In this document: positions 37,931 to 50,295 of the stretch, piece after piece
Position numbering within the stretch: position 1 is the stretch's first letter
Layout of the letters: every line of letters starts with the position of its first letter
Assembly: GCA_009869945.1 (NCBI GenBank)
Contig: WIXG01000241.1
Span: 58,575 to 122,574, forward strand
Length of the DNA stretch: 64,000 nt
Reading direction: 5' to 3'
From: Mesaphorura yosii
Taxonomy: Eukaryota > Arthropoda > Collembola > Poduromorpha > Tullbergiidae
Made by a program: the position numbers and the translations under genes
The notes under the pieces: model-generated
The model's input: the letters and a program-made list of their open reading frames with translations, nothing else
Told to the model about the DNA's origin: nothing
Databases searched by the model: none

Positions 37931-38666
37931 CTTTGACCTATCAACCTATGTGACTGTACTTCAGACGTTTTACAGGAAAGATTTTATTCTTTCCACGCTG
38001 GTAATAATAACAGGTGAAAATCTTCTTTTCTAAAAGTCGAATAAGTTAGTTTTCAGGCGATTACAAGCTACCGACGACGCCCTTTGCGTTCACGAGTCAT
38101 TTGAGACGGAGCTAATTACGATTACAATAAACCGGATGTATGTTGTACGAAACTAGCAGAGGCTTCCGCCGTTGTCACCCTTGCGTGGGCAAACTGGGAT
38201 CTAGACATGGGATTTCTCGCAAATTCAGGACGAATGCAACGATGAAACCGAAACTTGGTACGAAAATTAACCGAATTTATTCGCATATTCCGCCCCCATC
38301 TACTACCTCCACAAAGCTTCTCACCTATTTCATGATGCAAATATTTTAGTTGTGTAAACACATATCCATCGGCTTCCTCTTCTGACTTGACTGACCTTAC
38401 ACAGTCGCTTTTGTGAGATCGTCCAATTTGCAAAATATTACTTCTGAGAAGGTTAAAATTAATTCTGTTTCGTACGATCCAATTACTTAAGGTAAGAGTA
38501 CTGCCATTAAATGCATTAAGTAATTAACTTAACGAGCTCAAGTAATTAACCGTGGCGTGTCATGCCATGTTATTATATCAACAGAATTTGGGCATTACGG
38601 GTGGCAGTTCATGAATCCAATATTAGTTGACTTGTAATCGTGTGTCTCATTTAATTGTATCTGCAT
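37931..38666. other. Spacer between gustatory receptors 2 and 3
   Basis: No supported gene. The frame at 38122-38433 on the minus strand shows no similarity to the receptors and no splice partner. Confidence 0.35.
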
Positions 38667-40307
38667 TTACGTCAGTTTGAACTGCAGCAGAACCAACACG
38701 TAAGTGACGCTGTTCCCCGCTACAGCGGCCAGTATTGAGGTACTCAACGGAAACACGTCGCAGCAGTTGATTTTCAGGGGAAAGAGGCCAATTTTCTTCC
38801 TGAACATGTCCACCTGTCAAATTCAGGCATGAAAATCTTTTGGCAGACCCGATCTAATAGAATTAAACGCATCAACGAATTAACTTACCTGCATCGTTAC
38901 TTCGTCGTTCCATGTTGGATATTCATGATCATAGGCGTTCAGGACCTGACTCGTTTCATTCGACTAGGAAAGAAAAGTTACTGGCTTTAGCTTTGGCAGA
39001 AGTTCCGTGGCCTGTTCCGTAGACATCTTTACTTTTCTTACCCTGTTAATGACATACTGACAAATTGCAAGGGTAGCCAAGATCCTCAACCCCGCCAGCG
39101 TCGACGCGATGGATGCAGCTAAAATGAGATTTTTCAATTCCGGAGTTGACAGTAATCCATTAGTGGAGATAATCAGACCATAAATTCCTGCGATGAAGTT
39201 GAATCCACTTGAGGAAAATATCGCGAGCATCTGAACTCCAAATGCCTTCTGCAAGCGCCGTGATGCAGAGCACAAGTTCTCATGTGTCAGGCGAAGATCC
39301 GACACTTCCTTCGGCGTACCATGAATAGAATCGAGTTGCAACTGCTCCGTTGTGACTGTGAATGGGAATTTCGAGAGGTTCATTAGCATATGTTTAACTC
39401 GCTTGTTGACTGTGTTAAATCCGACCGCCACGACACACAACAGTGCCGTATACGAACTGCAGACGAGGTTGGGTAGGAAATTAGCCAGGAACACGGCGCC
39501 GGCCAAGGGACCGGGATCAAAATTGAGACCATCGCGAGAATAACCACAGAACATGCTGCCCATGTCAAGTAGGAGTCCAACTAGGACGGCCAAAGGAACC
39601 AACTTCACAATTCGCTTCATTGTTACGAACGATGATGGACTGAGCCCTTCTACGGAACTGTGCAACAAATTCAGTCCTAAACAAACCATGCATTTACTCT
39701 ATGAAGTGAAACCGAAGTCAAGAGCAATTGGAACAGTACCTTCGGCCACGTTTTTGGCGCCTCGCGAGCCGGACAGATAAATCACAACACCACAAATTCC
39801 TCCGAGGACGATGGTAATCGAGAAAGAGTAGAAATCCGTTTGGTTGGAGTCGGAGTACGCCCGAGTATTTCTCAAGATGTTATCCGTCCCATAAAATACC
39901 CAAGTCACCAGTGGAATACTAGCCAGCACCCAAATGTAATTCACCAATGCCGGCAACGAGTAGGATTTGCGACCGAATTCGCATGTTTGTGTATTGTGGC
40001 TTAGTGGGAGAATTCCAAGAATTTGCCATGTGCGGTAAAGTGGTCTGAGGAGACCGCACAGACAAAGATTATTATTACTTTCACCTTCGCATTTGATTCT
40101 GGTTGATTTTCGTTTGACATGTTCGTCGTCCGACGAGCCTGGAGCACATTTACTTTGAGTAATCACCACACTTAAGGGGTCCGAATTTACATTGTCCGTG
40201 TTCTCATTGTTTTGCACTTTGCCAAGGGCAAGAGCTGGGCTGTTACGCTGATATTTTGGGCAGGTACGCATTCGGTGTAAGACAGCAGGTGCAGACAGAG
40301 TCGACAT
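38667..40307 (-). CDS. Gustatory receptor 3 of the cluster
   Basis: Exons 40307-39740, 39676-39042, 38963-38889 and 38813-38667 give 474 aa. The shared family block LCGLLRPLYRTWQILGILPL starts the membrane region. HENLCSASRRLQKAFGVQ runs directly into MLAIFSSSGFNF, so the intron that splits this site in receptors 1 and 2 is absent. The end reads GNSVTYVLVLLQFKLT, the gustatory receptor motif. All four splice sites are ordinary GT-AG. The N-terminal cytoplasmic tail of about 90 residues is divergent. The same gene order and orientation as its neighbours indicates tandem duplication. Confidence 0.85.
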
Positions 40308-40840
40308 TCTGTGAGAGGACTGAACTGAACTTCAATGAGATACGTGGAAAGTCTATCTTTTATTTGTGTCTCGCTCAGGGTTTGCCTGCCTGAGCTGAGA
40401 CGTGCCCGAGCGAAACGTCGCGAATTGTTGGAGACATGCAAAATCCGCAGAGCTGTTTACTGAACTAAAAGGAATGGCGAAAACGCGTGTGTTGTGATAA
40501 ATAATTGCTAAAACTTTCCTACAGAATAGTTGGTTTGTTTTCAGACACTGGTTTTTCGCTCATTTCGTATCAAAAGTCAACAACTCCTAGAACTCGCTGC
40601 TTCTTTTTATTCAAGCACAAGCAACTTGTTAAAAAATAATGGCAGAGCTATTGATTTTACGAAATGGACAAAATTGCCAGTTAATGCCCGAATTGACGTT
40701 AGAATAGTCGGCAAGAAATATTGCAGCTATTATTCAATTTACTATTCTTTTGTAATAAACACAGGATTATCGCTTTATTCGAACGAAATTGAGCTTTAAC
40801 CCAAACCTTCACAGCTGTAATTTCATTTTTCCGAGTCCAT
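40308..40840. other. Spacer between receptor 3 and CCDC40
   Basis: It contains the receptor 3 promoter on one side and the CCDC40 3' tail on the other. No coding exon seen; the frame at 40530-40799 lacks any domain. Confidence 0.4.
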
Positions 40841-43800
40841 TCACTTTACATGAGAGTAGATGCTTGCTTTAATCAACTTGATCTGCAGCTCATGTTCTGG
40901 AAATTGTGTGAGGAGATGGTCGCATAGCTCTGCGATGGCGACACAACGCTGTTCCAACTGCGTGATGTGCTCCTGAATGTTGTCGACTCCTTTCAACGAT
41001 GGCTTAAACTGGGAAAGGTGAATCGCTTCCAGCATCTTGTACTTCTTCTGTCGGAGGCTAATTTCTACGGAGTACTGAAAAACGAGAGAAACGAAATCAC
41101 TCTCTGCTTGTTCTTGCGGAGGTTAATTTTACAGTATACTTTATGCTTGCTGATTGCCGCCTCGACCAACTTTTGTTCATCCTGCTCAATTACGTCTTTG
41201 AGATTTTGCAGCGCAACTGATCCCGCCTCCAATTTCTGGTTCAGGATCTCAATTCGACGTTTCGTATTTTCTGCTTCGAGTTCAGACTGTTTGACCTCCT
41301 GAAATTTACGGAAAGGCAATTGCATAAAATATCAGACTTCAGCCTGAGTTTAGGCGCTTACATCAATCATTTTCTTGGTTCGTTCATTTATCCTCTTAAT
41401 ATTCCTCTGCATGTTCAGTTTGGTTCTTGCAGGATTCGTACTCGCTTTGATCAGCTCATGCTCCGACTTTTGAATGATGATATCACGTCGTTTCACAGTT
41501 CCTTCCAAGTCAGTCATCAATTTGTCTTGCACTCGCTGCAGTTCTCCGTACCTCACCTTCATGTGGTGAATTTGGAGCTTGATTTCCCGATTCGTGTTCT
41601 CTTGTTCGAACTTGATGTTCTTCTGCACCTCACGCACGAGCTTGCACTTCTTTTCCCAGACCAGGCACTGTTCATGTGCTTCGCTCAGGGCGACCTGAAG
41701 CATTTCCTGCTCACTCTTCACCTTCTCGAGTTCTTGCTCCATGTCCATAACTTCCAGCTCAGCGTCACGGAGCTCGAGAACAAGCTCTTGCTGGATCACG
41801 CTATTTTCATCGGCCAGTTTGGACTCTTCAAGCTCGTTCTGGTATTGCTTGGCGTTCAGCCGTGTCAATTCAGCTTTGGTGAGCTCGATTTGTTTTTTCA
41901 TTTTCTCGATACCCTTTTCCTTGGTATTCAGATCCTGCTCCAGACGCGCTTTCTTGCGTTCCATGATAAATGTTTCTAAACGGCGACACAAACACAATCG
42001 CAAAATTCATTTCACGATTTTTGATAATAAAATCACCAATCTATTACCTTTTTGGATGAGTTCGTTCTCGTTTGCGATCTGTTCTCGCTCTTGCGTCAAG
42101 AGAACGACTTTGTCCTGCAGTTTTAGCCATTCATCCTGCAACTCGACGCATTGCGAATGTGTGACCGCAATCTGCTTCTCGAGCTCATCAATTTCCGACT
42201 CCAGCGGACTAGATTCATTCTCGCCGCCGCGTTCAGCAATGAGTTCCTGCAACTTTCTGTTCATTCGCTCCAATTCGGCCGTCCTCTTTGTAATCAACTT
42301 CTCGCTGACTTTGAGGTCATTCATCTGGTCCTGAATGAACTGCTCCTGCTGAGCTATTTTCTTTTCCAGCTCTTCGACCTCCATTGTCTTCTTGAGCAAG
42401 TCTGTTCGCAGCTTTTCAACATTCACTGTGACTTCCGTCATCTCATCTTCGAGTTTTACGAGTTGGAATTCCAAATCTCGGGTCTTCTCACGTGACTTTT
42501 CGATCCTTTTTGTGATGCTCACTGCGATCTTGTCCATCGCCATCTTCTCCTGAACATCCTTTAGGATTTTGTCCTCCAACTCACGTTTTTGTGCCAATAA
42601 CTGCTCGTACTTTCTCTTTGGCTTCTGAAGCAGGCGCTGTTTCTGGATCAGTTCGTTATTTGTGTGCAAGTATTCCGCTTCCATCTCACTCCGAACATTC
42701 TGAAGCATCTGAAGCTGAGTTTCGAGTTGCTCCATGTGCGAATTCAGTTTGTTTAGTTGGTCGGTCAATTTGCGATCTTCCATATGCCGTCTTTTGAGTA
42801 GCAGGCTTGCTCGCTCATGTTTCACTTGCTCTTTCGCAATCATACGGTTCAAGTACCGGATTTCTGACTCACGATTTCGAACGTGCTCCTTCGATTCTGC
42901 GAGAGCTTCGCGAGCTGCCATCAACGCTTCGTCGCGGCCCCGAATTACTGACAAAGTCTCGTTCCATGCCCGTTGCATGTGTTTCTTCTCCATGTGCAGT
43001 GCCTCAATCTCTGTGCTGAAAGAATAACAATAACAGGTAACGAGACCTAAATAAGATTCTCAACAATACCTTGCGTCAAGTCATACCTGGCCTCATTGAT
43101 CATAGTTTGCAAATCTTTCTGCTCTTCCAAGTGAGCCTGAATCTGTCGTTGAATCCCCGCATTCGCCTGCTCCATCCGCTCCACATGACTCGCGATTTTG
43201 TCGAGATAATAATCCTGATCTCTTTTCTTTATTTCAGCCTCATCTCGTAGTTCCATGATCTTGTTGTGAATATTTTCTTGAACTTTCTTCTCGCTTTCGT
43301 ACTGCGTCAATGCTTGCCGCACGCAATACTCGAGTATGTCAACCTCCTTCATTGCTTTGATCAGTGTCTCTTCGCGCTGCATTTCCTCCTTCAGTTTCGC
43401 GTTAAGCTCTTCGAGAACTTGTTTCTGTTTCGATGTTTTTGCATCCAGATCCTCCTTTTGCTCGGCTATCGTCTCGAGTTTCTTCTCGTATTTGGTAAGT
43501 TCCTCAGTTTGTCGAGCGAGTTCATATTGTAAATTGTAGAGAACCGAGCCGGTTTCCTGACGTTCCTTTTGAGTCTCGCGAAGCTCCTTCTCCTGTGTTA
43601 AAACAACGGACATGGCAAAGTGAGTCATGAAAGCACGTCGGAAAGAAAAGTTGAAATGGTTGCTCACCAAATCTCTGCCTTCGGTTTGAGCATTGTTAAG
43701 TTGTCTTTCCAAATGTTCTCGAAGGGCTTGCTGGAATCTTTGCATTTTCGGATGGTTTGGCCCCAGCACCATCAGCTTCTCTTGACTTGGTGCTGCATTG

Positions 43801-44345
43801 TCACCAGATTGCTCTTCATTTCCTTCACTTTCTCCGGGCTCCTCTTCCTGCCACTCTTGATCTTCACCGGCCACCTCATCTGCGACCCTTATCTGAGCTT
43901 TACTGGATCTTGATGATTGTGTTCTCTGACTCTGCTCATTATTTGTGTTTTGTTCAGCCTTGGGATTACTTTTGTTCAGCAATCGAATCATTTCATCGAG
44001 GTCTTGAATCGAAACTTCCTGAGCTGCAAACACAGTAATAAGTACCAAGATTGAACAGATTTTCACTTTGTACTACCATTTTGTACCTTCTTGTTCTTCC
44101 TCTTCGTAATGGTCCCCGGTAATCATGTCTTCCTCTTCTACATTGTCTTCGGGATGCTCATCTTCCTGATCTCCCTCCTCTAAATTGTCGACAATAGTTC
44201 CATTTACAATTTGCTGGTTAATTTCTTCTTGCTGGTTAACTACAGCTGCCGGTTCTTGTGGCAGGATGTCAGGTGTCACAATCTCGCCCTCTTCTTCCTC
44301 CTCCAAGTTGCCTTCGTCTATTTTTCCCTTTTGTTCGTCTGCCAT
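40841..44345 (-). CDS. CCDC40: CCDC40, axonemal 96-nm ruler coiled-coil protein
   Basis: Seven exons (44345-44087, 44023-43668, 43592-43087, 43015-42048, 41975-41362, 41298-41140, 41074-40841) give 1,031 aa. The N-terminal 190 residues are acidic and disordered; the rest is almost continuous coiled coil. Landmarks shared with vertebrate CCDC40 are PNHPKMQRFQQALREHLERQ, AWNETLSVIRGRDEAL, HEQCLVWEKKCKLVREVQ and HHMKVRYGELQ, in the same order. CCDC40 with CCDC39 sets the 96-nm repeat of motile cilia; in arthropods it would act in sperm flagella. The 84-nt intron at 43593-43667 and the 63-nt intron at 44024-44086 are both open in frame, and the latter even reads like a signal peptide, but consensus splice sites and similarity remove them. 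Confidence 0.85.
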
Positions 44346-45326
44346 TATTATAACTCACACTCTTTCCTTCCCACAAGTTGAAAGTCGGGCCAAGTCGGAA
44401 TTCGATGAAAGAAATGATTTCTGTGCAGAGAATGCTCGCAGTAGCGAATGGCGTGCCAAAGGGCAGGTCACCAAGTAGAATCACGGTCGCCGCCTTAGAT
44501 TTTTCAAACCTAAATTACGGGATACTCGAGGAGAAACTGACGGAAGTCTGATCTATCGTATAGTTATTAATTCTGTGAGTCTGATCCTGATGCGAAGCTC
44601 CTAGTCTTTTGTTTTGGGGTTCAATAATTTGTTTGATCGATGGAAACAAAATGTTCATGGCAAACCTTCGTGCGTGCCAACGCACCTGTGGCTCAGAAGT
44701 CACCTCAGTCCGACTATTCCGCGGCCCCACTTCACACGGCACACGTTCAAGCACAGTCAAGAAGCCCATAAAGACGCTTGATTATGAATTAATTAACGAA
44801 GTTATAATTGTATGCGATTGACTGGCTGACTCCAACCATAAAGACAAAGCTTTGCCTTGAAGTTGAGTCTCACTCGTGTGTGTTTACATTCACTTTCACG
44901 TTTCACTCGTGTTGTTGAGTTCCGGCGCGGCTTTAGAACCTTTGAAGCGTTTATTATCAGTTTAGTTTATAGTGGTACGCCAACAAACTTGAAAGTTTCG
45001 AATCCAAATCTTGGTAGTGGCATCATGCACCAGCAAAATAACCACTAATTAGTAAAGTAAGTCGAACCATTATAGTTATATTCTTGTCTCGGCAAAACTG
45101 AGTATCGAATTTGATACTTCTAGGCCAAAATCCACTTGTCTTGGCATGGCGTTAATGATCCGGTGAGTGTGGACCGCCGACGGCGTCGTCACTTTTTGCA
45201 GTTGCCAACTGACGATTTTCTTCTGCGACACAATACTTCGACCATCATTGGGCTTCTGTATGGACTCATTGCAGAGTGTGAAAGCCCCGCCCTGAATTGA
45301 TACATGACATTCTGAGGACATTAGCA
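44346..45326. other. Divergent intergenic region
   Basis: It lies between CCDC40 (-) and the DUF4211-like gene (+) and should hold both promoters. Small frames on either strand are unsupported. The coding start of the plus-strand gene is ATG at 45327, where the longer frame has only a TTG. Confidence 0.4.
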
Positions 45327-48300
45327 ATGTCTGCACCATTTTCATGTGGTCCACCCGGGAGCTTGGCAGGTCCACGCAGTAGCTCGGTACGTCCATCCGC
45401 TGGCTCGACAGGTCCACACATTAGCTTGGAAGGTCCACTTCGAGAGCACACTCGACCTAGACCACTGCCAACAAATACAACGGTTCATGAACTTCTCACA
45501 ACACCCAATGTCAGACTTCCGGTACCAGGCCCAGGCCCAGGTGAGTGTTTAAGAATCTGCGCTTTGTATTACTTCTTGCATGATTTTTAGCTACTAACTA
45601 GCATGTTTGACTAGCAATCTGTTTTTCGCTTGTAGCGTTTATCAGAACTTCGGTAATCGTACCAACTAATCGCCATTGTACTAGCCATGCTACTCAATTG
45701 CTTCTGCCTCCTCCTCAATATCTGCAAACTGCCTTACATGGTAGTTCAAATACTGCGTTCAATCAGTTCAATTTATTTTATGACCAACGCCAAGGCCAAA
45801 GTTATGGTGTTGGTCGAGTTGGTCCTCCTTTAGAATCGTGGCCTCGTCCTACTGTCATTTATGGTAGGAGTTCCAATATTGCTGCTTTATTTGATAATAA
45901 TGTGTCTTCCAAACCAGATTTGGAAATTTTACTTCATATTTTGCAGCTGAACCACCTCAAAATACTGCGTCACCAATGGCGCTTTCACAAGCAAGAAGTT
46001 CTGAACAAATGGTGTCTGGTACTGACGGACCTGACAAATCAAAGCAGAGCGATGGTCATCGCAAAAGTACGCCTCACAGAAATACGTCCCAAGACAATTT
46101 CATGGCAATAGACAGAAAATTAACTCGGCTCGATGCCAATGGGGTGCCATTGCCATTAACATGCGAAGGTTACTTGAAGTCACCAGTAGTACCGCTCAAT
46201 GTTCCAGATTCTCCTGAACTTCCGGTTTCTGCTCCAGCCTCAATCGGCCCTGGCCTGCCCAAGATGGAGCATTTATCAAATTCAAACCATATCCAGCAAA
46301 ATGTTGCGAATTTACTTCAGGAGTCCAGAGCACAAACAAACAATCCTGCTGAATTCAACCCACGTGAGTATTTTGCCGGCATCATGCAAAATTTGCAGGC
46401 AGAACCCATGATGCTTGAAAGACAGAAGACTGAATTACCACCGCCATCACAGCCTTTCGTCACAAGTCCATATGAACAAGGATCCTGGGTCACAGCGAAC
46501 CCACCTATTAAATCACCTCCAAAGAAACGCCAGTACAACATGCCACAGCCACAACTGTTAAATGAGCCATTTACTGCAATCCCCATAAAAGTCTCTGAGC
46601 CACTCCCGGGTTCTGTGGGTCCTCCGATTGGACAAACAATGCTTGGACCTGGTCCCATCAATATCTTGGAAAAAGATATCAACAGTGGAACGAAAAAGCG
46701 AAAGAACAATGGAACAGAAGGAAAGGCGTCACCGAAAAGTCGGCTCAGGAAACCAAGCAGTAGTGCTTTACTAAATCATTCACCAGGTAGGTCACCGTAA
46801 TAATGCAAAAGCAATTAATTAACGGTTTGTTCACTGACTCTTATATTGTTTTGTTCGTAGTTGATCCCACTACAGCGAAATTCGAGCCATCTTTTGACTT
46901 ACCTGGTCCTGACAAATCTCTGTCTACTTCTACTCCAAATTCAGCACCCGAGTCCAACCCAGATCATGAACTATCAGAAGCAAATATTAGGTCAAACTTT
47001 ATGTACGTGTTTCAAAACGTTCACAAGCCTAACTCGGACGAAAAGCCTAAGATGTTTACACCGGACATCTTATCAGTAAATCCTTTCACTAAGGTCACTC
47101 CTTTTCACCTGAAGTCTGCCAGTCCGAATACTTCCAAATCGTCAGTAAAGTCCTCATATCGATCTGAGTTCAATGTGAGAGCCCCACGTGAAGATAAAAT
47201 GCTAAAGTTTAGCAAGACCGGCAAGGCCAATGGAGAAGATTCAAAATATTCGTCATTTAAATCTAAGCAATTAGAAAAGAAGAGACCAGGACGGAAGCCA
47301 AGAATGAAAGAAACGAGCATAGAGAAGGCACACGAACATGTGAATAAGAAATCGAAAAATACCGATCCTCGTAGCTGCAGATTCTCAGCGTTCCCAAACC
47401 TGTCCGCAATTGGCGTTGGAGGTCACTTTTTCTCTGATCGCGACGAATTCAGACACAGTACGGTTGTGCGAAAGGCGTATGCCGTCCATACCGGTACTGG
47501 GAAACTCAAACTCCTGAATGAGCCAGTGTCTCCCGGTGATACGACAACGCCGTTTTGCCCTGTAAACGACGGCGCAAAAGTATGCCGATGGAATCCAGAA
47601 GAGAATTTGGGTAGAGCGACGAAGCCCACCGGCAAATTGAAGAAACCTATAAAGAAGAAAGATTCTAAGACGGCTAAAGACAATTCGGAGGTTTCGAAGA
47701 GCTTGTCCAGTGAATCTTCTGCAGAAGCTGCAGCCAAACCCGAAATACGACCGGCAATCGCTGCTACTGCTAAATGCAAAGACGGTTTCAATACTAGATG
47801 GTCCTACAATAAGGAGGAATTAAAGGAGCTTTACAAAGTAATCTTTCTATTTTTTGCAAACTTCACTTTTTTCATAAGGAATCTAAACTCACGACTTAAT
47901 CCGGGTTTCATTGTTTCATAGCACAACGCATTTGTGATACGAAGGACAGACTTGAGCTTTTACGCACCAGTCGAAAAGCATTATAACATCTACCGACTAA
48001 TTATGAAGGATGGCCTGATATTGCTGCAAAAGTACATTCCGGTCGAAGATGAGGAACAGAATCGAGTATTTCACTACTCAACAAACAAGGTAAGAGCGTC
48101 TTTAATCTTTCGTGCTCGACTAATCTTGAGCTTTGGTTTGTTATATTAAGCTCGCGTCTGTTTACTTGCAGTGTCTTCGCCTTGAAAAGGTCGACGGTAA
48201 ATTCTATGTGAAATATCAACCGGTGTATTATGGAGTTTGTTACGGTACAGTTGAAGACCCGAATATCGTTCATGTGATGTGGAGAAAGAGAATCATGCCG

Positions 48301-49243
48301 TAAGTATGACGTAATACTACTAGTAGTCAATTTTGAATGCATTATTATAATTTGTGATTCTTTCTCCTTAGAACGTTGAAATTTGTATTTGAGCTCAATC
48401 CACTTTTTGGAGATTTTATGAATTTGTTGGAAATTATTTGTTGCCAAGTTTTGACCATGAAAGAAATCGAGCGTGTCCTTAATGAAGGTTAGCCTTTAAT
48501 AATATTGAAAAAAGCTAAGCCAATTCGTAACAAGGCTCATGTTGTTTAGATGATTCGCACCCCGGCAAAGAATCATTCGTGAAGTTAACGAAAATAATTG
48601 ATGATCTCAGCTCAGAAATGTATTCTCACTCTCGATGGAATCAAAGATCCGTGGAGATTGTCAAACCATGGCCTAAATTGTGGATGGGAAACAAGAAGGA
48701 GGAGGATAAGGAGATGACGGCACACGGACAGGTGCTGTGTGAAATTTGTGTTCCAAGTCCGCATTCGGGAGCCACAAGAAACTTTTGGAAGCGGGCGTGT
48801 GTGACTGGGAAACAGTATGACAGAGTTCATCATAACCGGTTGGAAGGAAACTTTAAACTGCCGGAGGTGAGTCTGAATGAGTTTTATTATTAGCATACAT
48901 TTTAACTGTGACGACAGATTTTCCACCAAATTGGTTTTTGTTCAAGGCGTTGAGGGCTTGCTGTATGTGTGCAGAGGTCTTGGTAACTGCTCATCGCGTA
49001 TATCATCTAAAAGATGACATGTTCGGGTGCATTTTAACAATCCTCAACGAACGATTGAAGTCCGATCCAGACCTCGACGGCAATGAACTCAAGAAAAGAA
49101 TCATGAATCACGATATGGGTCATTGGGCAAGAGAGATGTTTCTCGATTTCTGTGTCGTGCTCGGTGACGGCCACAAAGCTCTGGAGAAAATGCACAGGGA
49201 AGCGAATGCGATCAAAGCGAAGATTAAAGTGGATCAAGACTGA
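45327..49243 (+). CDS. Large nuclear protein with DUF4211-like (QSER1/PRR12-type) C-terminus
   Basis: Nine exons (45327-45540, 45636-45863, 45947-46786, 46861-47837, 47922-48089, 48172-48299, 48372-48487, 48550-48866, 48947-49243) give 1,094 aa with consistent phases. The first 700 residues are Pro/Ser/Lys-rich and disordered, with basic patches such as KKRKNNG and KKRPGRKPRMK (the latter AT-hook-like). The folded C-terminus has a CEICVPSP pair, a TGKQYDRVHHN segment, then CCMC and a helical region with YHLKDDMFGCILTILNERL. This C-x2-C / GKPYD / YHL arrangement resembles DUF4211, found in QSER1 and PRR12, chromatin-associated proteins. Exon 9 uses the acceptor ending TTCAAG at 48946 since the earlier AG leads to a stop. 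The family call is moderate; the gene model is good. Confidence 0.65.
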
Positions 49244-49542
49244 ATGAGAACACGCTAGACTTTCTGTGACTCATGTTTCTTTGGGCTCAAATTGTTGGGT
49301 TAGAAATTGACTCGACTGACTTATTCGCAGAGATGTTGCTTACACGCACACATGTTTTGTAGGGCATGATTGACAATAATCGCTTGTTGAAGAGATTTTT
49401 GTGTTTTATACGAATTCTTTATAGCATGACGAAAAATATATTGTTTTGATCCAATAAAATAGCCAAGATGGTATCTTTCATATGTTGGATGCTGTACGTT
49501 TTTTCAGTTTAGCCATATGCGCAATGAAAATGATAATTGATA

Positions 49543-49865
49543 TCACACAAAGACTGGATCCACGCACTCGACATTGCACCCGGTTGGGCAGCACTTTCTA
49601 TTCCCAGGACACCCTCCGTCATTAACGCAATACGATCGGCCGATGGCGCACAGTCCACTCACGTTTGAGGTTCTTGGGCAGTATCCTCTTTTAACTGGCG
49701 GACCCGGAGGAGCTACACACCAAAGGGCATAGAAGACACACTAAAGTTGACCGAAGTGCGATGAGGAAATTACACTTATTAGCACTTACATCGACCGGTG
49801 GAAGTGGTGACCAGTGCTGCAAAAATGACTACAAAAACCAAAAATACTGCAAACGTTCGCTTCAT
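49543..49865 (-). CDS. Secreted single WAP-domain peptide
   Basis: Two exons (49865-49790, 49712-49543) give 81 aa. A signal peptide (MKRTFAVFLVFVVIFAALV) is followed by a short Pro-rich piece and one whey-acidic-protein four-disulfide core: YCPRTSNVSGLC, SYCVNDGGCPGNRKCC and GCNVECVDP contain the eight cysteines in WAP order, including the diagnostic D-x2-CPG-x2-KCC block. Such small secreted proteins act as protease inhibitors or antimicrobial factors in arthropods and vertebrates. The gene stops three residues after the last conserved proline region, so it is a minimal single-domain form. Both exons are too short to be noticed as long frames. Exon junction phases agree and the signal peptide lies in its own exon, as is typical. 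Confidence 0.85.
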
Positions 49866-50295
49866 CTTTCCGCACAAGTTGAACTTGAGGAAATTAATAA
49901 TGGACTCTCAAAGTAAGATTCAAGACGTAAATGCGCGAGCGCGGGTTAGTGTTAATCAATTTAGCGCATCACCACCTTCTCACGATTGTGGTTGGAAATG
50001 TTACAAAAGTGTCAAGCAATGCGTGCTTTAATTAGGCTCGTAGAGCGTAATGAAATGAAACCCAATTCTGACTTCTGAAGAAGCTCTATTCAATTTAATT
50101 GATTCCTGATGAAGTAGTGGCTGGACTAAGACAAATAAATCAAGTTTGCTTTTAATTAATGTTAATTTAACTTCATGAACCCTTACAATCGTAATGGTAA
50201 GCCAATCTTCAGCGCTTATGACCATGCGTGGTGTCAGTGTCAATTTCCCTTTTTAGTTCATAATGGATTCGCACTCAACACTGATTCATATGGAC
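49866..50295. other. Spacer between WAP gene and secreted orphan
   Basis: No coding signal. Probably the WAP promoter plus the 3' tail of the upstream minus-strand gene. Confidence 0.35.

Noticed and set aside
43593..43667. Extra coding stretch within CCDC40
   Set aside because: Open in frame but bounded by GTGAGC and ACACAG, and it interrupts a conserved coiled coil; treated as an intron.
44024..44086. Apparent signal peptide (MKICSILVLITVFAAQE) at the start of a CCDC40 frame
   Set aside because: It is translated intron: a donor at 44086 and acceptor at 44024 join the acidic first exon to the conserved part in phase.
48909..48946. Earlier acceptor (GACGACAG) for the last exon of the DUF4211-like gene
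   Set aside because: Using it leads to a stop after eleven codons; the next AG at 48946 restores the conserved Cys-rich end.
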